This document shows, piece by piece, positions 18,253-27,676 of a stretch of DNA of 64,000 nt. The notes beneath the pieces are model-generated. The model was not told where the DNA came from, ran no database searches, and saw nothing but the letters and a program-made list of their open reading frames with translations. Source of the stretch: Aquidulcibacter paucihalophilus (lineage in GTDB: Bacteria; Pseudomonadota; Alphaproteobacteria; Caulobacterales; Aquidulcibacteraceae). The stretch lies in contig NZ_NCSQ01000072.1 in assembly GCF_002105465.1 (NCBI RefSeq), positions 281 to 64,280 of the forward strand. The letters are read 5' to 3'. Each line of letters opens with the position of its first letter. Within the stretch, counting starts at the first letter, position 1. A program made the position numbers and the translations under genes.

Positions 18253-19908
18253 CTAGCGCGTCTTTTTATTGGCGCGTGAGGCATTCTTTCCCAGCTTCTT
18301 GCCACCAGTTGGGATGCGGGCCTTGGGGGCGAACGTCGCACTCTTGGGCTTAGCGGGCTTTGGCTTTTCAGCCGCCTTGGGCGCACGGTCAGACGATTGG
18401 GCATGTTTGGCTGCTGCTTCACGATTTTTGCGCGACAAGTTAGGCCGCCCGCTGTCATCGCCTGCATAGGGGTTTTTGGGCGCGCGCACCATAAAACGGA
18501 TCGGCACCGCTGGCATATCAAACGCCTTGCGAATGCCATTGACCAGATAGCGCACATAGGTGTCGGGCAATTGTGCCGCCCGGCTAGCGAGCAAAACAAA
18601 GGTGGGCGGACGGGCCTTGATTTGGGCAATATAGCGCGGTTTCACCCGCCGCCCATCCACCGCAGGCGGTGGCTGTTTGGTGACGACTTCTTTCAGCCAG
18701 TCATTGAGGTCGCGCGTCTTGACCCGGGCATTCCAGTCCTCATGCACGTCCAGCACTGCCGGCATAAGCTTATCAAGGCCACGGCCCGAGAGGGACGAAA
18801 TAGGCACCAGAGGCGCGCCCCGTGTTTGCGGCAAGACTTTATCCGCGCGCTCTTGCAAGCTTGCCAAGCGGGCTTGGGTATCTTCGACGCGGTCCCATTT
18901 GGCGAGCACATAGACAAGGCCACGGCCCTCGCGCGCCACCAAATCGGCAATCTGCAAATCTTGCTTTTCAAAGGCCTCGTCAGAATCCATCACCAAGAGG
19001 CAGATTTCGGCAAAGCGAATGGCGCGCAAGGTATCGGCAACCGACAGCGTCTCAAGTTTTTCTTGGACTTTCGCTTTGCGGCGCATACCGGCGGTATCGA
19101 CCAAGCGCACGGGGCGGCCGTCCCACACCCAATCTACACCGATGGAATCCCGCGTAATTCCAGCTTCGGGGCCGGTCAACAAACGCTCTTCGCCGATCAG
19201 GGCGTTGACCAGCGTCGACTTGCCCGCATTGGGTCGACCGATAACAGCGATGCGCAACGGCAGATTGCTTTCATGCTCTGCCAGATCGCTCCAGCCTAAC
19301 CCCGCAAAGTCATCCTCATCTTCGACAAATTCACCGGTCTGCGGAGCTTCGTCTTCGGCCTCATCTGCCTCGTCGAACTCATCTGCAACCACCGGCGCTG
19401 CGGCGCGATCGCCCATTAAAGTGAGAATGGCCGAATAAAGGTCAGACATCCCTTCGCCATGTTCGCCCGAAATGGGGATCGGCTCGCCAAGACCCAAGCC
19501 ATAGGCTTCCAGCACACCGGCATCGGCCAATTTACCCTCTGCCTTGTTGGCAGCGAGGATGACGGGCTTGCCAGAGCGACGCAAAATATCTGCAAAGACC
19601 TCGTCTATGGGCGTGATCCCCGCACGCGCGTCGATCAAGAACAGACATAAGTCAGACTCATGAATACCCGCTTCCGTCTGAAGCCGCATGCGCGCTTCAA
19701 GGCTTTCATCGGCCGCGGTTTCAAAACCTGCCGTGTCGATCAGAGTCAGGTCTAAATCGCCCAGCCGCCCACTGGCTTCGCGACGGTCGCGGGTGACGCC
19801 TGGTGTGTCATCCACAATCGCAAGCTTGCGCCCTGCCAAACGATTGAACAGGGTGGACTTGCCAACATTGGGTCGCCCAACGACCGCGATTTTAAGAGGT
19901 GGGGCCAC
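18253..19908 (-). CDS. der: Ribosome biogenesis GTPase Der
   Basis: Essential tandem GTPase in 50S maturation. G domain 1 has GRPNVGKS at residues 11-18, DTAG at 58-61 and NKAE at 121-124. G domain 2 has GRPNAGKS at 224-231, [10 protein letters not shown], and the KH-like C-terminal domain. At 551 residues it is longer than the usual 440-490 because of a strongly acidic linker between the G domains (about 173-213) and a lysine-rich tail of about 85 residues. It uses a GTG start immediately after bamB. Confidence 0.96.
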   Translation of the reverse strand: MAPPLKIAVVGRPNVGKSTLFNRLAGRKLAIVDDTPGVTRDRREASGRLGDLDLTLIDTAGFETAADESLEARMRLQTEAGIHESDLCLFLIDARAGITPIDEVFADILRRSGKPVILAANKAEGKLADAGVLEAYGLGLGEPIPISGEHGEGMSDLYSAILTLMGDRAAAPVVADEFDEADEAEDEAPQTGEFVEDEDDFAGLGWSDLAEHESNLPLRIAVIGRPNAGKSTLVNALIGEERLLTGPEAGITRDSIGVDWVWDGRPVRLVDTAGMRRKAKVQEKLETLSVADTLRAIRFAEICLLVMDSDEAFEKQDLQIADLVAREGRGLVYVLAKWDRVEDTQARLASLQERADKVLPQTRGAPLVPISSLSGRGLDKLMPAVLDVHEDWNARVKTRDLNDWLKEVVTKQPPPAVDGRRVKPRYIAQIKARPPTFVLLASRAAQLPDTYVRYLVNGIRKAFDMPAVPIRFMVRAPKNPYAGDDSGRPNLSRKNREAAAKHAQSSDRAPKAAEKPKPAKPKSATFAPKARIPTGGKKLGKNASRANKKTR

Positions 19909-19911
19909 GAC

Positions 19912-21312
19912 CTAGCGGAGCGCCACGACAACGCCGTCATGGGTGTAGAAATACAAAGTCCCATTGGCGACGGCAGGGGGTACAAAGATTGGCGCTTTCG
20001 CATCCCGGGTGAACAGGGTGGTGCCATCTTCAGGCTTTACCACTTCAATCCGACCGGCCGATGAGGCCAGAACCAAACGCCCGCCAACCATCACCGGGCC
20101 AGTCCAGGAAATCAGATTCTTTTTCTTCCTCTCATTGCGATAACTTGGCAATTGTCGGGTCCATTTGATCCCACCCGTCTTGACGTCCATGGCGACCAAT
20201 TCACCGGTCGTGGAAACCACATAGACGAAGTCGCCCGCTACCCACGGCGTTTGGATAGACGCGATTGGCTTTTCCCAGACGCGTGTGCCAGTGCGCAATT
20301 CAATCGCAGCAAAAGTACCAGACTGGCTTGCCGCAAACACGATACCGCCTGAGACAACAGGGCGACCGGCAATATCATTGATGGTGGATAGCGAGTTCGA
20401 TGAGCCTGCGCGCGTCAAAGCTTCTGACCACAGCCTGCGGCCATTGGCCGACAGATAGGCGATCACTTCACCCGAGGCAAAGGGGGCGACCAAGGTTTCC
20501 CCAACCAAGGCCGGGCTGGGGCTGGAGAGCATACGCGCAGATTCCGCAATCGCCGACTGGGTCCATTGGACGCGCCCGGTTGCAGCCTCGACCGCAAACA
20601 ATTCGCTGTCATTGCTGGTTACAAAAACCCGGCCACCACCTGCCAAGGGTGAGGCATGGATGGGTGAGCCTGCATCTATGCGCCAAATCTCTTGGCCATT
20701 ATCGGCATTGAGCGCGACAAGATTGCCAAATCCGGTTGCTGCATACAGACGGCCATCCCCAAATGCGATACCCCCGCCAATCGCGGTGCTTTCGTCGCGG
20801 CTAAAGAAGCGGCCACGCGCTTTCGAGACTGGCACGAGCGACTTGCGCCAAATCTCGCGCCCATTGGCCTGATCGACCGCATGCACGGTACTTTTGGAAT
20901 CGAAGACAAACAGCTTACCGTCAGCAATGATGGGAGTTGCCGTGATGGCCCCGCGCGCGCCCGCGCCTTGACCAACCTTCTTGCGCCACACAATCGCCAA
21001 TGGGCCAGACCCGGCAACATTTTGCGGCGCATTGCTGGCGACGCCACCGGCATTGGGCCAAGATGATAGGTCTTGCGCCTCAGGCACGGTAACAGCCACG
21101 CTTTCCAGCGCAGGGTCCTTGGTCAACTGCTCTTCCAGGCCCAAAACCGAAATACGTTCTTTATCCTCAGCAATCGCTGTCTGTGGCTTGTCAGAGCCAA
21201 AGGGCCACAGGTTCGAGGCGGTGTTTTGCAAAGAGGCGCAGCCCGAGACCAAGACCAGGGCGCTGGTCGTGGCAAGGCCAAGAGCGCGCAGACGGCGGGG
21301 CATAAAGGTCAT
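19912..21312 (-). CDS. bamB: Outer membrane assembly lipoprotein BamB
   Basis: Beta-propeller lipoprotein of the BAM complex. The 466-residue precursor has a signal peptide with lipobox LVSGC (Cys25) and multiple PQQ-like blades seen as repeats such as ADNGQEIWRIDAGSPIHASP and LRTGTRVWEKPI. The region is longer than E. coli BamB (392), with a disordered segment after the lipid anchor. It lies between a YfgM-like TPR gene and der, the same order (yfgM-bamB-der) as in Gammaproteobacteria, and overlaps the TPR gene by 4 bp. Confidence 0.94.
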   Translation of the reverse strand: MTFMPRRLRALGLATTSALVLVSGCASLQNTASNLWPFGSDKPQTAIAEDKERISVLGLEEQLTKDPALESVAVTVPEAQDLSSWPNAGGVASNAPQNVAGSGPLAIVWRKKVGQGAGARGAITATPIIADGKLFVFDSKSTVHAVDQANGREIWRKSLVPVSKARGRFFSRDESTAIGGGIAFGDGRLYAATGFGNLVALNADNGQEIWRIDAGSPIHASPLAGGGRVFVTSNDSELFAVEAATGRVQWTQSAIAESARMLSSPSPALVGETLVAPFASGEVIAYLSANGRRLWSEALTRAGSSNSLSTINDIAGRPVVSGGIVFAASQSGTFAAIELRTGTRVWEKPIASIQTPWVAGDFVYVVSTTGELVAMDVKTGGIKWTRQLPSYRNERKKKNLISWTGPVMVGGRLVLASSAGRIEVVKPEDGTTLFTRDAKAPIFVPPAVANGTLYFYTHDGVVVALR

Positions 21313-22394
21313 AGACCATCTCCAGACTTGGGTTGTTCTGCAGGGGCAGGCGCGGCAGGTTCTGCGGCAGGAGCCGGGGCCGTACGGTTTTTCTCAATCT
21401 CTTTAATCTGGCGCTGTTGGGCTTCGGTGATCGCCTTTTGCCGCGCCATACTGGCCTGCCGCTCGCGCTCAATCTGGGCCAGAACTTCCGGTGACACCGC
21501 ACCTCCGGCTTCTTGACCGGCTGGTAGCGGGGTTTCGATCACCCGTACATTGGGGGGAAGCTTGGTGCCGGGCGGCAATTTAACCCCGGGTGGCAAGCGA
21601 ACAATGCGGGGATTTTCTGGCGTCCCTTCACCTTGGGCTTGACCTTGTGCAGCTTGGGCTTGTGCGGCTTGCATTTGCGCCATTTGCTCTGGCGTCATAC
21701 CCCCTTGGCCTGCTTGCTCCGGGATGACCATTGGCGTCTTAGAAGCGGTTGCCGCCGCATCAATCACAGCCAAGGCTTGGCCAGCGCGAGCGCGCACGCC
21801 TTGTGGGGCTAATGGATCGAGTTGCAACAGCGCATAGGCAGCACGCGCCCCTGCTGCATCGCCTGAAGACCAAGCAACCGCGGCAGCCAGCTCGCGCGCA
21901 AGCGGCGCAAACGCGCCTTTGCGGTCAATAATCGGCTTCAGACGCGCGTTCAGCTGATCTTTTGTTTCGCTATCGGCAGCAATATAGGCGGCACGCAGGC
22001 GCGCCAGATCGGCCAGATCAGCATCCTTAATCTTCTTGGCCGCTTCTTCATAAGCGACACGGGCTTCTGCAGATTTAGATTGTTCTTGCAGCACAGCCGC
22101 CCGTTGGAGCATGGCTTGGGCCGCAAAACCAGCCGGCCCGGTCTTAGCAATTTCGCCCAAGCTTGCAGCCCCGCCGGTCAAATCACCCGCTTGCAGTTTG
22201 GCCATGGCCGCATCATAGGCAACGCCGGCCTTATCAATCGCCTTGGCCTGTTCGCTCTGCCAGAATTGCCAGCCCGCACTGCCAGCCAAACCCAAGACAA
22301 TGGCCCCGATCACAAAGGGGGCTACCCGCTTTGCGAGATTTTCCGCGGTCTCTTTGCGCAGCTCTTCTTCGGCTTCGCGAAATAAATCAGACAC
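21309..22394 (-). CDS. YfgM-like tetratricopeptide membrane protein
   Basis: Probably an inner-membrane protein facing the periplasm that works with the Sec translocon and BamB, by analogy with YfgM. From a GTG start it begins MSDLFREAEEELRKE, has one membrane segment at about residues 27-46 (PFVIGAIVLGLAG), and a TPR region through about residue 220. Unlike YfgM it has a long C-terminal part: a Gln/Ala-rich stretch, then the LPPG/LPPN hexads repeated three times (about residues 269-288), then Ala/Pro-rich tail. It overlaps bamB by ATGA. Confidence 0.85.
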   Translation of the reverse strand: MSDLFREAEEELRKETAENLAKRVAPFVIGAIVLGLAGSAGWQFWQSEQAKAIDKAGVAYDAAMAKLQAGDLTGGAASLGEIAKTGPAGFAAQAMLQRAAVLQEQSKSAEARVAYEEAAKKIKDADLADLARLRAAYIAADSETKDQLNARLKPIIDRKGAFAPLARELAAAVAWSSGDAAGARAAYALLQLDPLAPQGVRARAGQALAVIDAAATASKTPMVIPEQAGQGGMTPEQMAQMQAAQAQAAQGQAQGEGTPENPRIVRLPPGVKLPPGTKLPPNVRVIETPLPAGQEAGGAVSPEVLAQIERERQASMARQKAITEAQQRQIKEIEKNRTAPAPAAEPAAPAPAEQPKSGDGL

Positions 22395-22530
22395 GCTCTC
22401 TTCTCCATCGATTCTAAAGGCGTCTCAGACATGAGACTTCGTAAGATAACCTGTTGACGCTAAAGGTGGTGGTCGTACAGGGCAAGGTTTGGGCTCGCGC
22501 GAAACTGCGACGATTTGAGGGCAAAAGCAT

Positions 22531-23358
22531 TTAAGGGGTGCGTTTTAGCACATAGGTCTCCGCTTCGGCAGGAAATGTCCGTTCGCGCACATCATGCGCA
22601 TACCGGGCCGCAGCCTGATCAATGACGGTGCCGAGATCGGCATAACGGCGCACAAATTTCGGGGTCCAAGGAAACATGCCCAGCATGTCATCGGTGACGA
22701 GAATCTGACCGTCACATTGGGCTGAGGCACCAATTCCGATGGTTGGGGCCCGTACGAGCGAGCTAACCTCGGCAGCAATATCTTCAGCAACGCCTTCAAC
22801 CACAATGGCAAAGGCCCCTGCCCGGTCTGCGGCTAATGCCTCGCGCAGCACGCGGTCGCGCTCTGCTTTGGTGCGGCCCTTGGCGCGAAAGCCGCCATCC
22901 ACATTCATCGCTTGAGGGCGAAGACCCACGTGCCCCATCACGGGAATGCCGCGATCCACCAAGAAAGCAATCGTATCGGCAATGCCCTCGCCGCTTTCCA
23001 CTTTCACCGCTTGGCAGCCGGTTTCCATCATGACGCGGCTGGCCGAGCGCCAAGCCACTTCATGGCTTTCCTCATAAGAACCAAAGGGCAAATCGACGAC
23101 GACCAAAGCCTGATTAGAGCCCCGCATGACTGCACGGCCGTGCAGGATCATCATATCCAGCGTCACGCCCACCGTAGAATTCAGCCCATGGACAACCATG
23201 CCGAGACTATCGCCGACCAACAGCACATCGGCATGGGGGTCAAGCAAACGCGCCACGGGGGCGGTATAGGCTGTTAGACACACAACCGGCGCCTTGCCCT
23301 TGCTGCTGGCGATATCGCGCACGGTTTTGCGTTTGGTGGTTTCGGTTTGAGCACTCAT
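22531..23358 (-). CDS. panB: 3-methyl-2-oxobutanoate hydroxymethyltransferase
   Basis: Makes ketopantoate from 2-oxoisovalerate and methylene-THF, the first pantothenate step. The 275-residue product has VVCLTAYTAPVARLLD, the metal-binding LLVGDSLGMVVHG, and the signature MGHVGLRPQ with GGFRAKGRT. I chose ATG 23358 (MSAQTETTKRK), since a further 20 residues upstream are not family-like. panC is not adjacent. It is followed by about 136 bp of apparently non-coding sequence. Confidence 0.95.
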   Translation of the reverse strand: MSAQTETTKRKTVRDIASSKGKAPVVCLTAYTAPVARLLDPHADVLLVGDSLGMVVHGLNSTVGVTLDMMILHGRAVMRGSNQALVVVDLPFGSYEESHEVAWRSASRVMMETGCQAVKVESGEGIADTIAFLVDRGIPVMGHVGLRPQAMNVDGGFRAKGRTKAERDRVLREALAADRAGAFAIVVEGVAEDIAAEVSSLVRAPTIGIGASAQCDGQILVTDDMLGMFPWTPKFVRRYADLGTVIDQAAARYAHDVRERTFPAEAETYVLKRTP

Positions 23359-23455
23359 GGCTGCGTCTCTACACCGAGGCGCGCGCAGGCTAAAGGCCCC
23401 GCGCCCAATCTGCTGCATTTGTCATGACGGCCAAAGGGCGCGCCCCGCCCGTCTT

Positions 23456-24868
23456 CTAGATATGGATCACGCGCCCATAGGCATCTAGCACCGCCTCATG
23501 CATCATTTCCGACAAGGTTGGATGCGGGAAGACGGTTTCCATCAATTGGGCCTCTGTTGTCTCTAAAGTCATGGCGATGCCATAGCCTTGGATCAATTCG
23601 GTCACTTCGGTGCCCACCATATGGGCCCCCAACAGCTCGCCCGTCTTCTTGTCAAATACGGTTTTGACCAAGCCTTCCGGCTCACCCAAAGCAATCGCCT
23701 TGCCATTGCCGCTGAAGGGGAATTTGCCGACGCGGACATCATAGCCTGCCGCTTTAGCCTTTTCTTCGGTCAAGCCAATGCTGGCCACTTGTGGGTTGGA
23801 ATAGGTACAGCCTGGAATGCGGGCCACATTGAGTGTATGGGGGTGCAGGCCTGCAATGGCCTCTACACAAGACACACCCTCATGGCTCGCCTTATGCGCC
23901 AGCCAAGGTGCGCCAGTCAGATCGCCGATGGCATACAGGCCTTTGACATTTGTGCGCCCAAATGCGTCGGTCACGACATGGGTGCGGTCGATGGCGACGC
24001 CTAAATCTTCCAGACCCAGATTTTCCACATTGCCGACAATGCCCACCGCGAGAATGGCGCGATCTGCCTCGATGGTCTCCGCCTTGCCGCCGCTTTCGAT
24101 CGTGGCGGTGACGGTAGTCGCGCCCGCCTTGAGCCCCTTCACCGAAGCGCCCGTAATCAAACGGATACCGCGCTTTTGGAAGGCCTTGGCAGCAAAGCCT
24201 GAAATCTCGGCATCTTCGACTGGCAAGATGCGGTCGAGTGCTTCTACCACGGTGACTTCTGAGCCGAGCGAGCGGAAAAAGCTTGCAAACTCAATCCCTA
24301 TGGCACCAGAGCCAATGACCAGCAAGCGCTTGGGCATGGTGTCGGGCACCAAAGCTTCGCGGTAGGTCCAGATCAGCTTGCCATCAGGAACAAGGCCTGC
24401 GGCAGGAATGGTGCGGGCACGGGCCCCCGTTGCCAGAATGACGTGCTTGGCTTGAAGATTGCGTGTGCCGCCAGAAGCAAGATCGATCGTCACGCCCGGT
24501 GCCTCGGTACCCTTGGTGAGGCGGGCGGTCCCGGCAATCACTTCAATCTTATTCTTCTTCATCAAATAGGTGACGCCGCCGGATAATTGCTTGGCAACTT
24601 TGCGCGAGCGGTCGACAATCTTCGACAAATCAAAGCTCGCCCCCGTAACCGACAAGCCATAGGCTTCGGCATGCTTGATGTTTTCATAGACATCGGCAGA
24701 GCGTAACAAGGCTTTGGTGGGGATACAGCCCCAGTTCAGGCAGATCCCACCCAAATTCTCACGTTCTACAATGGCGGTCTTAAAGCCCAATTGGGTTGCC
24801 CGTATGGCCGCGACATAGCCTCCAGGTCCAGATCCAATGACAACGACATCCACAGTATCCACGGCCAT
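23456..24868 (-). CDS. lpdA: Dihydrolipoyl dehydrogenase (E3)
   Basis: FAD enzyme that reoxidises dihydrolipoamide of the pyruvate and other 2-oxoacid dehydrogenase complexes. The 470-residue product has the FAD dinucleotide fold GSGPGGYVAA, the redox disulfide Cys43/Cys48 (GGICLNWGCIPTKA), the NAD fold GSGAIGIEFA, and the C-terminal His-Glu dyad in the FPHPTLSEMMHEA region. It is the last gene of the PDH neighbourhood but is separated from pdhC by marC, a small gene and a convergent yegP-type gene. Confidence 0.97.
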   Translation of the reverse strand: MAVDTVDVVVIGSGPGGYVAAIRATQLGFKTAIVERENLGGICLNWGCIPTKALLRSADVYENIKHAEAYGLSVTGASFDLSKIVDRSRKVAKQLSGGVTYLMKKNKIEVIAGTARLTKGTEAPGVTIDLASGGTRNLQAKHVILATGARARTIPAAGLVPDGKLIWTYREALVPDTMPKRLLVIGSGAIGIEFASFFRSLGSEVTVVEALDRILPVEDAEISGFAAKAFQKRGIRLITGASVKGLKAGATTVTATIESGGKAETIEADRAILAVGIVGNVENLGLEDLGVAIDRTHVVTDAFGRTNVKGLYAIGDLTGAPWLAHKASHEGVSCVEAIAGLHPHTLNVARIPGCTYSNPQVASIGLTEEKAKAAGYDVRVGKFPFSGNGKAIALGEPEGLVKTVFDKKTGELLGAHMVGTEVTELIQGYGIAMTLETTEAQLMETVFPHPTLSEMMHEAVLDAYGRVIHI

Positions 24869-24936
24869 CCAAAACTCCCACTCCTAGAGCGCTTTTGTCT
24901 TTAGCCTGCTTTTGGCCTTGCGTGGAAGGCCTTGAG

Positions 24937-25578
24937 CTACCCGATACCGAATGCCCCCTTTACGCCATCGACGATGAACTGGGCGGCTAGGGCAGCCAGA
25001 ATAATGCCGAAGATCCGCGTAATCATGGCTGCAACCGTTGCGCCCATGATCTTGGTCAAAGGTCCGGCCAATAAAAACCCTAAGAGGCACAAGATCAAAT
25101 TGGCTCCAGCGCCAGCCAAGACCATGCTCTGTTCTGTCAAACTATTGGTCTCAGAAAATAAAAGCATGATGGACGCAATCGCACCCGGCCCTGAGATCAA
25201 AGGGATGGCAAGCGGGAATACCGAGACATCTTCAAAGCGTTCTGGATGCTTTTGGGCTTCGGCCAGAACCTTCTCATTGCGCTCTTCGCGCCGCTCTGTT
25301 CGCTTTTCAAACAGCATGTCGACGGCAATCAAGAACAAAAGCACGCCGCCGGCCAAGCGGAACGCGTCGAGCGAGACATGCAGCTTGCCAAGTAGCCATT
25401 GGCCGCCAAAGGCAAAGCCCACCAGGACCAATGTCGCCACACCAACCGATTTGAACGCCATCTTTTGTTGCCACGCCCGCGTCGTGTGCTGGGTTAAGGT
25501 GGCAAACATGGGCGCGACCCCTGGCGGGTCGATCACCACGAAAAAGGTCACAAAAGCGGCGAGAAACAGTTCGAGCAT
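24937..25578 (-). CDS. MarC family membrane protein
   Basis: Six-helix inner-membrane protein of the MarC/YchE family; no transport activity is firmly established for the family. The 213-residue product has the family start FLAAFVTFFVVIDPPGVAPM, an SGPGAIASIM motif near residue 129 and helices spread across its length. A charged loop (FEKRTERREERNEK) near residue 110 is cytoplasmic or periplasmic. It is 68 bp upstream of lpdA but not functionally linked as far as is known. Confidence 0.92.
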   Translation of the reverse strand: MLELFLAAFVTFFVVIDPPGVAPMFATLTQHTTRAWQQKMAFKSVGVATLVLVGFAFGGQWLLGKLHVSLDAFRLAGGVLLFLIAVDMLFEKRTERREERNEKVLAEAQKHPERFEDVSVFPLAIPLISGPGAIASIMLLFSETNSLTEQSMVLAGAGANLILCLLGFLLAGPLTKIMGATVAAMITRIFGIILAALAAQFIVDGVKGAFGIG

Positions 25579-25643
25579 GGGTGACCTCTAACCCGCTTTG
25601 GGGCTGGGGTCATCCTCTAGCAGACAGTTATCGCACCCCTGCC

Positions 25644-25823
25644 CTAGCGGCGGGGATCATCAAAGTCGCGGCGGCGTGGACGCGGCTCCGGCAATGGTGA
25701 AATCGGCCCCCGCCGGTCAATGAGCGTCGCGCGCGCATAGCTGTCGCGCTCTGGCCCCAAAAAGCGGACCGCAGGCTTTTTCTGCCCGCGGCCTCGCGAC
25801 CCCCCAAACCCAAACCAACCCAT
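25644..25823 (-). CDS. Small Gly/Arg/Pro-rich protein of 59 residues
   Basis: I do not recognise a family. The frame starts MGWFGFGGSRGRGQKKP, continues AVRFLGPERDSYARATLIDRR and ends in a proline/arginine tail (PEPRPRRRDFDDPRR). GGAG lies 9 nt before the ATG, and the codon usage and hydrophilic composition look like those of a real gene, unlike the longer overlapping frame on the same strand. It is on the same strand as marC and 65 bp upstream of it. Its role is unknown; a nucleic-acid or membrane-surface contact is only a guess from composition. Confidence 0.55.
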   Translation of the reverse strand: MGWFGFGGSRGRGQKKPAVRFLGPERDSYARATLIDRRGPISPLPEPRPRRRDFDDPRR

Positions 25824-25926
25824 ATCCGGAATCTCCGCTCCGATTGCTTTTTATGGGTGTAGCTTAATCGAGATTGGTTAATTCGGCCCCAGAGATCGTG
25901 GTTAAATAAATGTTGCAAAACAACAC

Positions 25927-25956
25927 TTGACCCAACTCTGGGTCTCGGTGTCATAT
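25927..25956 (+). promoter_or_regulatory. Candidate sigma70-type promoter for the YegP-type gene
   Basis: TTGACC, 18-bp spacer, TCATAT, about 60 bp upstream of the ATG at 26015. It is in the region between the divergent small gene and this one. Confidence 0.45.
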
Positions 25957-26014
25957 CTAGCAAGAATACATCACACTAATCAAAGTATTCACACCCGCGG
26001 GAGGCGTTTGAAAC

Positions 26015-26335
26015 ATGTCAAAATTCGAGACTTATGAAGCCAAAGACGGTTTTCGTTGGCGCTTTAAGGCGACCAATGGGAATATTTTAGCCGATTCTAG
26101 CGAAGGCTATTCCTCAAAAGCCGCACGGGACAATGGGATTGAACTGTGTCGCAAAGGTGAGCTGAAGTATGAGGTCTTTGAATCCAAGGGCCAATATTAT
26201 TGGCGCGCCAAGTCAAAGAATGGCAATATCATCGCCGATGGCAATGAGGGCTATCAGGCTAAAGCCAGCTGCGAAAACGGCATGGAATCCTTCCAACGCC
26301 AAGCACCAGACGCACCGGTCGTTGAAGTCGACTAA
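26015..26335 (+). CDS. YegP family (DUF1508) tandem-repeat protein
   Basis: Small cytoplasmic protein of unknown function, 106 residues, made of two DUF1508 repeats. The first repeat is FETYEAKDGFRWRFKATNGN followed by ILADSSEGYSSKAARDNGIE; the second is FESKGQYYWRAKSKNGN followed by IIADGNEGYQAKASCENGME. The family is often induced in stress. The gene has its own candidate promoter and runs toward pdhC; a strong hairpin lies between them. Confidence 0.93.
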   Translation: MSKFETYEAKDGFRWRFKATNGNILADSSEGYSSKAARDNGIELCRKGELKYEVFESKGQYYWRAKSKNGNIIADGNEGYQAKASCENGMESFQRQAPDAPVVEVD

Positions 26336-26347
26336 AAGCACAAAGCG

Positions 26348-26374
26348 TGTAAGGCAGGCCCCGCCTGCCTTACA
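26348..26374. terminator. Hairpin between convergent YegP-type gene and pdhC
   Basis: TGTAAGGCAGG pairs perfectly with CCTGCCTTACA (11 bp) across a 5-nt loop. It lies 12 bp after the YegP-type stop and contains the pdhC stop codon on the other strand. There is no T-run on either strand, so it may be an RNA end-protecting or bidirectional element rather than a standard intrinsic terminator. Confidence 0.5.
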
Positions 26375-27665
26375 GCATCAGGCCGATTGGCTCTTCAATC
26401 AGGCTCTTAAAGGCGGCTAACCAAGCCGAACCAATCGCGCCATCGACCACACGGTGATCGCAGGTCAAAGTCACGCTCATCACCGTCGCAATGGCCAGCG
26501 CGCCATTTTTGACAACGGGGCGCTGCTCGCCAGCCCCAACGGACAAGATGCAGCCTTGAGGCTCGTTGATGATGCTCATGAAGCTTTTGATCCCCATCAT
26601 GCCCAGATTGGAGATGGAGAAGGTGCCACCGGCATAATCCTCTGGCATTAGCTTCCGATTGCGCGCTTTATCGGCCAAAGTCTTCATTTCGTCTGAGATA
26701 GCTGCCAGGCCTTTGGTTTCGGCTTTGCGGATAACTGGCGTAATCAAGCCGCCGTCAATGGCAACCGCCACGGCAATATCGGCATGATGATGGATCAAAA
26801 TCCCGTCGGGCGTATAGGATGCATTGGCCTCGGGAACCCGCTTACAGGCAAGCGCGGCGGCCTTGATGACAAGGTCATTGACCGACACTTTGGCATTTTG
26901 AGCGGCACCGACTTGATTGAGCTGCTTGCGCAATTCCAGCAATTTGTCGATTTCCAGATCAATGGTGAGCGGGAAATGCGGCACGTCGCGGAAGCTCTCG
27001 GTCATGCGGCGCGCAATGGTCCGGCGCATGCCGTCCAAGGGTACCACATCATAGGTGCCTTCGGCATAGGGCAAGGGGCTGGGCGCGCGCGGTGCGGCAG
27101 AGGGGGCTGGGGCTGGGGCTGGCGTGGCGGCGGCGGGCGCCACTTGTGCCGCGCTTGCACCTGCCTGAGGCGTTTTCCCGCGAGCGGCTTCCACATCTGC
27201 CTTCACAATGCGGCCATTAGGACCGCTACCCTGAATGTGGGCAAGATTGATCCCGGCAGCTTCTGCGATGCGTTTGGCCAAGGGCGAAGCCATAATGCGG
27301 CCGCCGTCAGCGGCTGCAACCGGGGCTGCGGCTGTTGCAACGGGGGCTGCGGCTGGTGCCGGGGTTGGCGCTGGTGCGGCAGCAAGAGGTGCTGGTGCAG
27401 CAGGCGCGGTCGAGGGTGCATCGCCCTCACCTTCGATGCGAGCGATCACCGCATTGACCTTCACACCTTGGGTACCTTCGGCGACCAAAATCTCCAGCAC
27501 TTTGCCTTCATCCACCGCTTCAACTTCCATAGTGGCTTTGTCGGTCTCAATCTCGCACAGGATGTCGCCCGACTTCAGCACGTTGCCAACTTTCACATGC
27601 CACTTTGCCAAAACGCCCTCTTCCATCGTTGGGGACAAAGCGGGCATCAAAATATCGATAGCCAT
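26370..27665 (-). CDS. pdhC: Pyruvate dehydrogenase E2, dihydrolipoyl acetyltransferase
   Basis: Core of the PDH complex, transferring acetyl groups to CoA. From ATG 27665 (GAGG 9 nt upstream) it is 431 residues: one lipoyl domain with Lys43 in [10 protein letters not shown], an Ala/Pro-rich linker, the E1/E3-binding domain around [13 protein letters not shown], a second Ala/Pro linker, and the catalytic domain with the His motif [11 protein letters not shown] near the C-terminus. It follows pdhB with an 11-bp gap. The order pdhA-pdhB-pdhC is normal for Alphaproteobacteria. Confidence 0.97.
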   Translation of the reverse strand: MAIDILMPALSPTMEEGVLAKWHVKVGNVLKSGDILCEIETDKATMEVEAVDEGKVLEILVAEGTQGVKVNAVIARIEGEGDAPSTAPAAPAPLAAAPAPTPAPAAAPVATAAAPVAAADGGRIMASPLAKRIAEAAGINLAHIQGSGPNGRIVKADVEAARGKTPQAGASAAQVAPAAATPAPAPAPSAAPRAPSPLPYAEGTYDVVPLDGMRRTIARRMTESFRDVPHFPLTIDLEIDKLLELRKQLNQVGAAQNAKVSVNDLVIKAAALACKRVPEANASYTPDGILIHHHADIAVAVAIDGGLITPVIRKAETKGLAAISDEMKTLADKARNRKLMPEDYAGGTFSISNLGMMGIKSFMSIINEPQGCILSVGAGEQRPVVKNGALAIATVMSVTLTCDHRVVDGAIGSAWLAAFKSLIEEPIGLML

Positions 27666-27676
27666 GGGCAAATTCC

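Noticed and set aside
25628-25963. Minus-strand open frame of 111 codons beginning MLDMTPRPRVG
   Set aside because: It overlaps a different-frame 59-codon gene with a better ribosome site and more coding-like composition, and it resembles a shadow reading.
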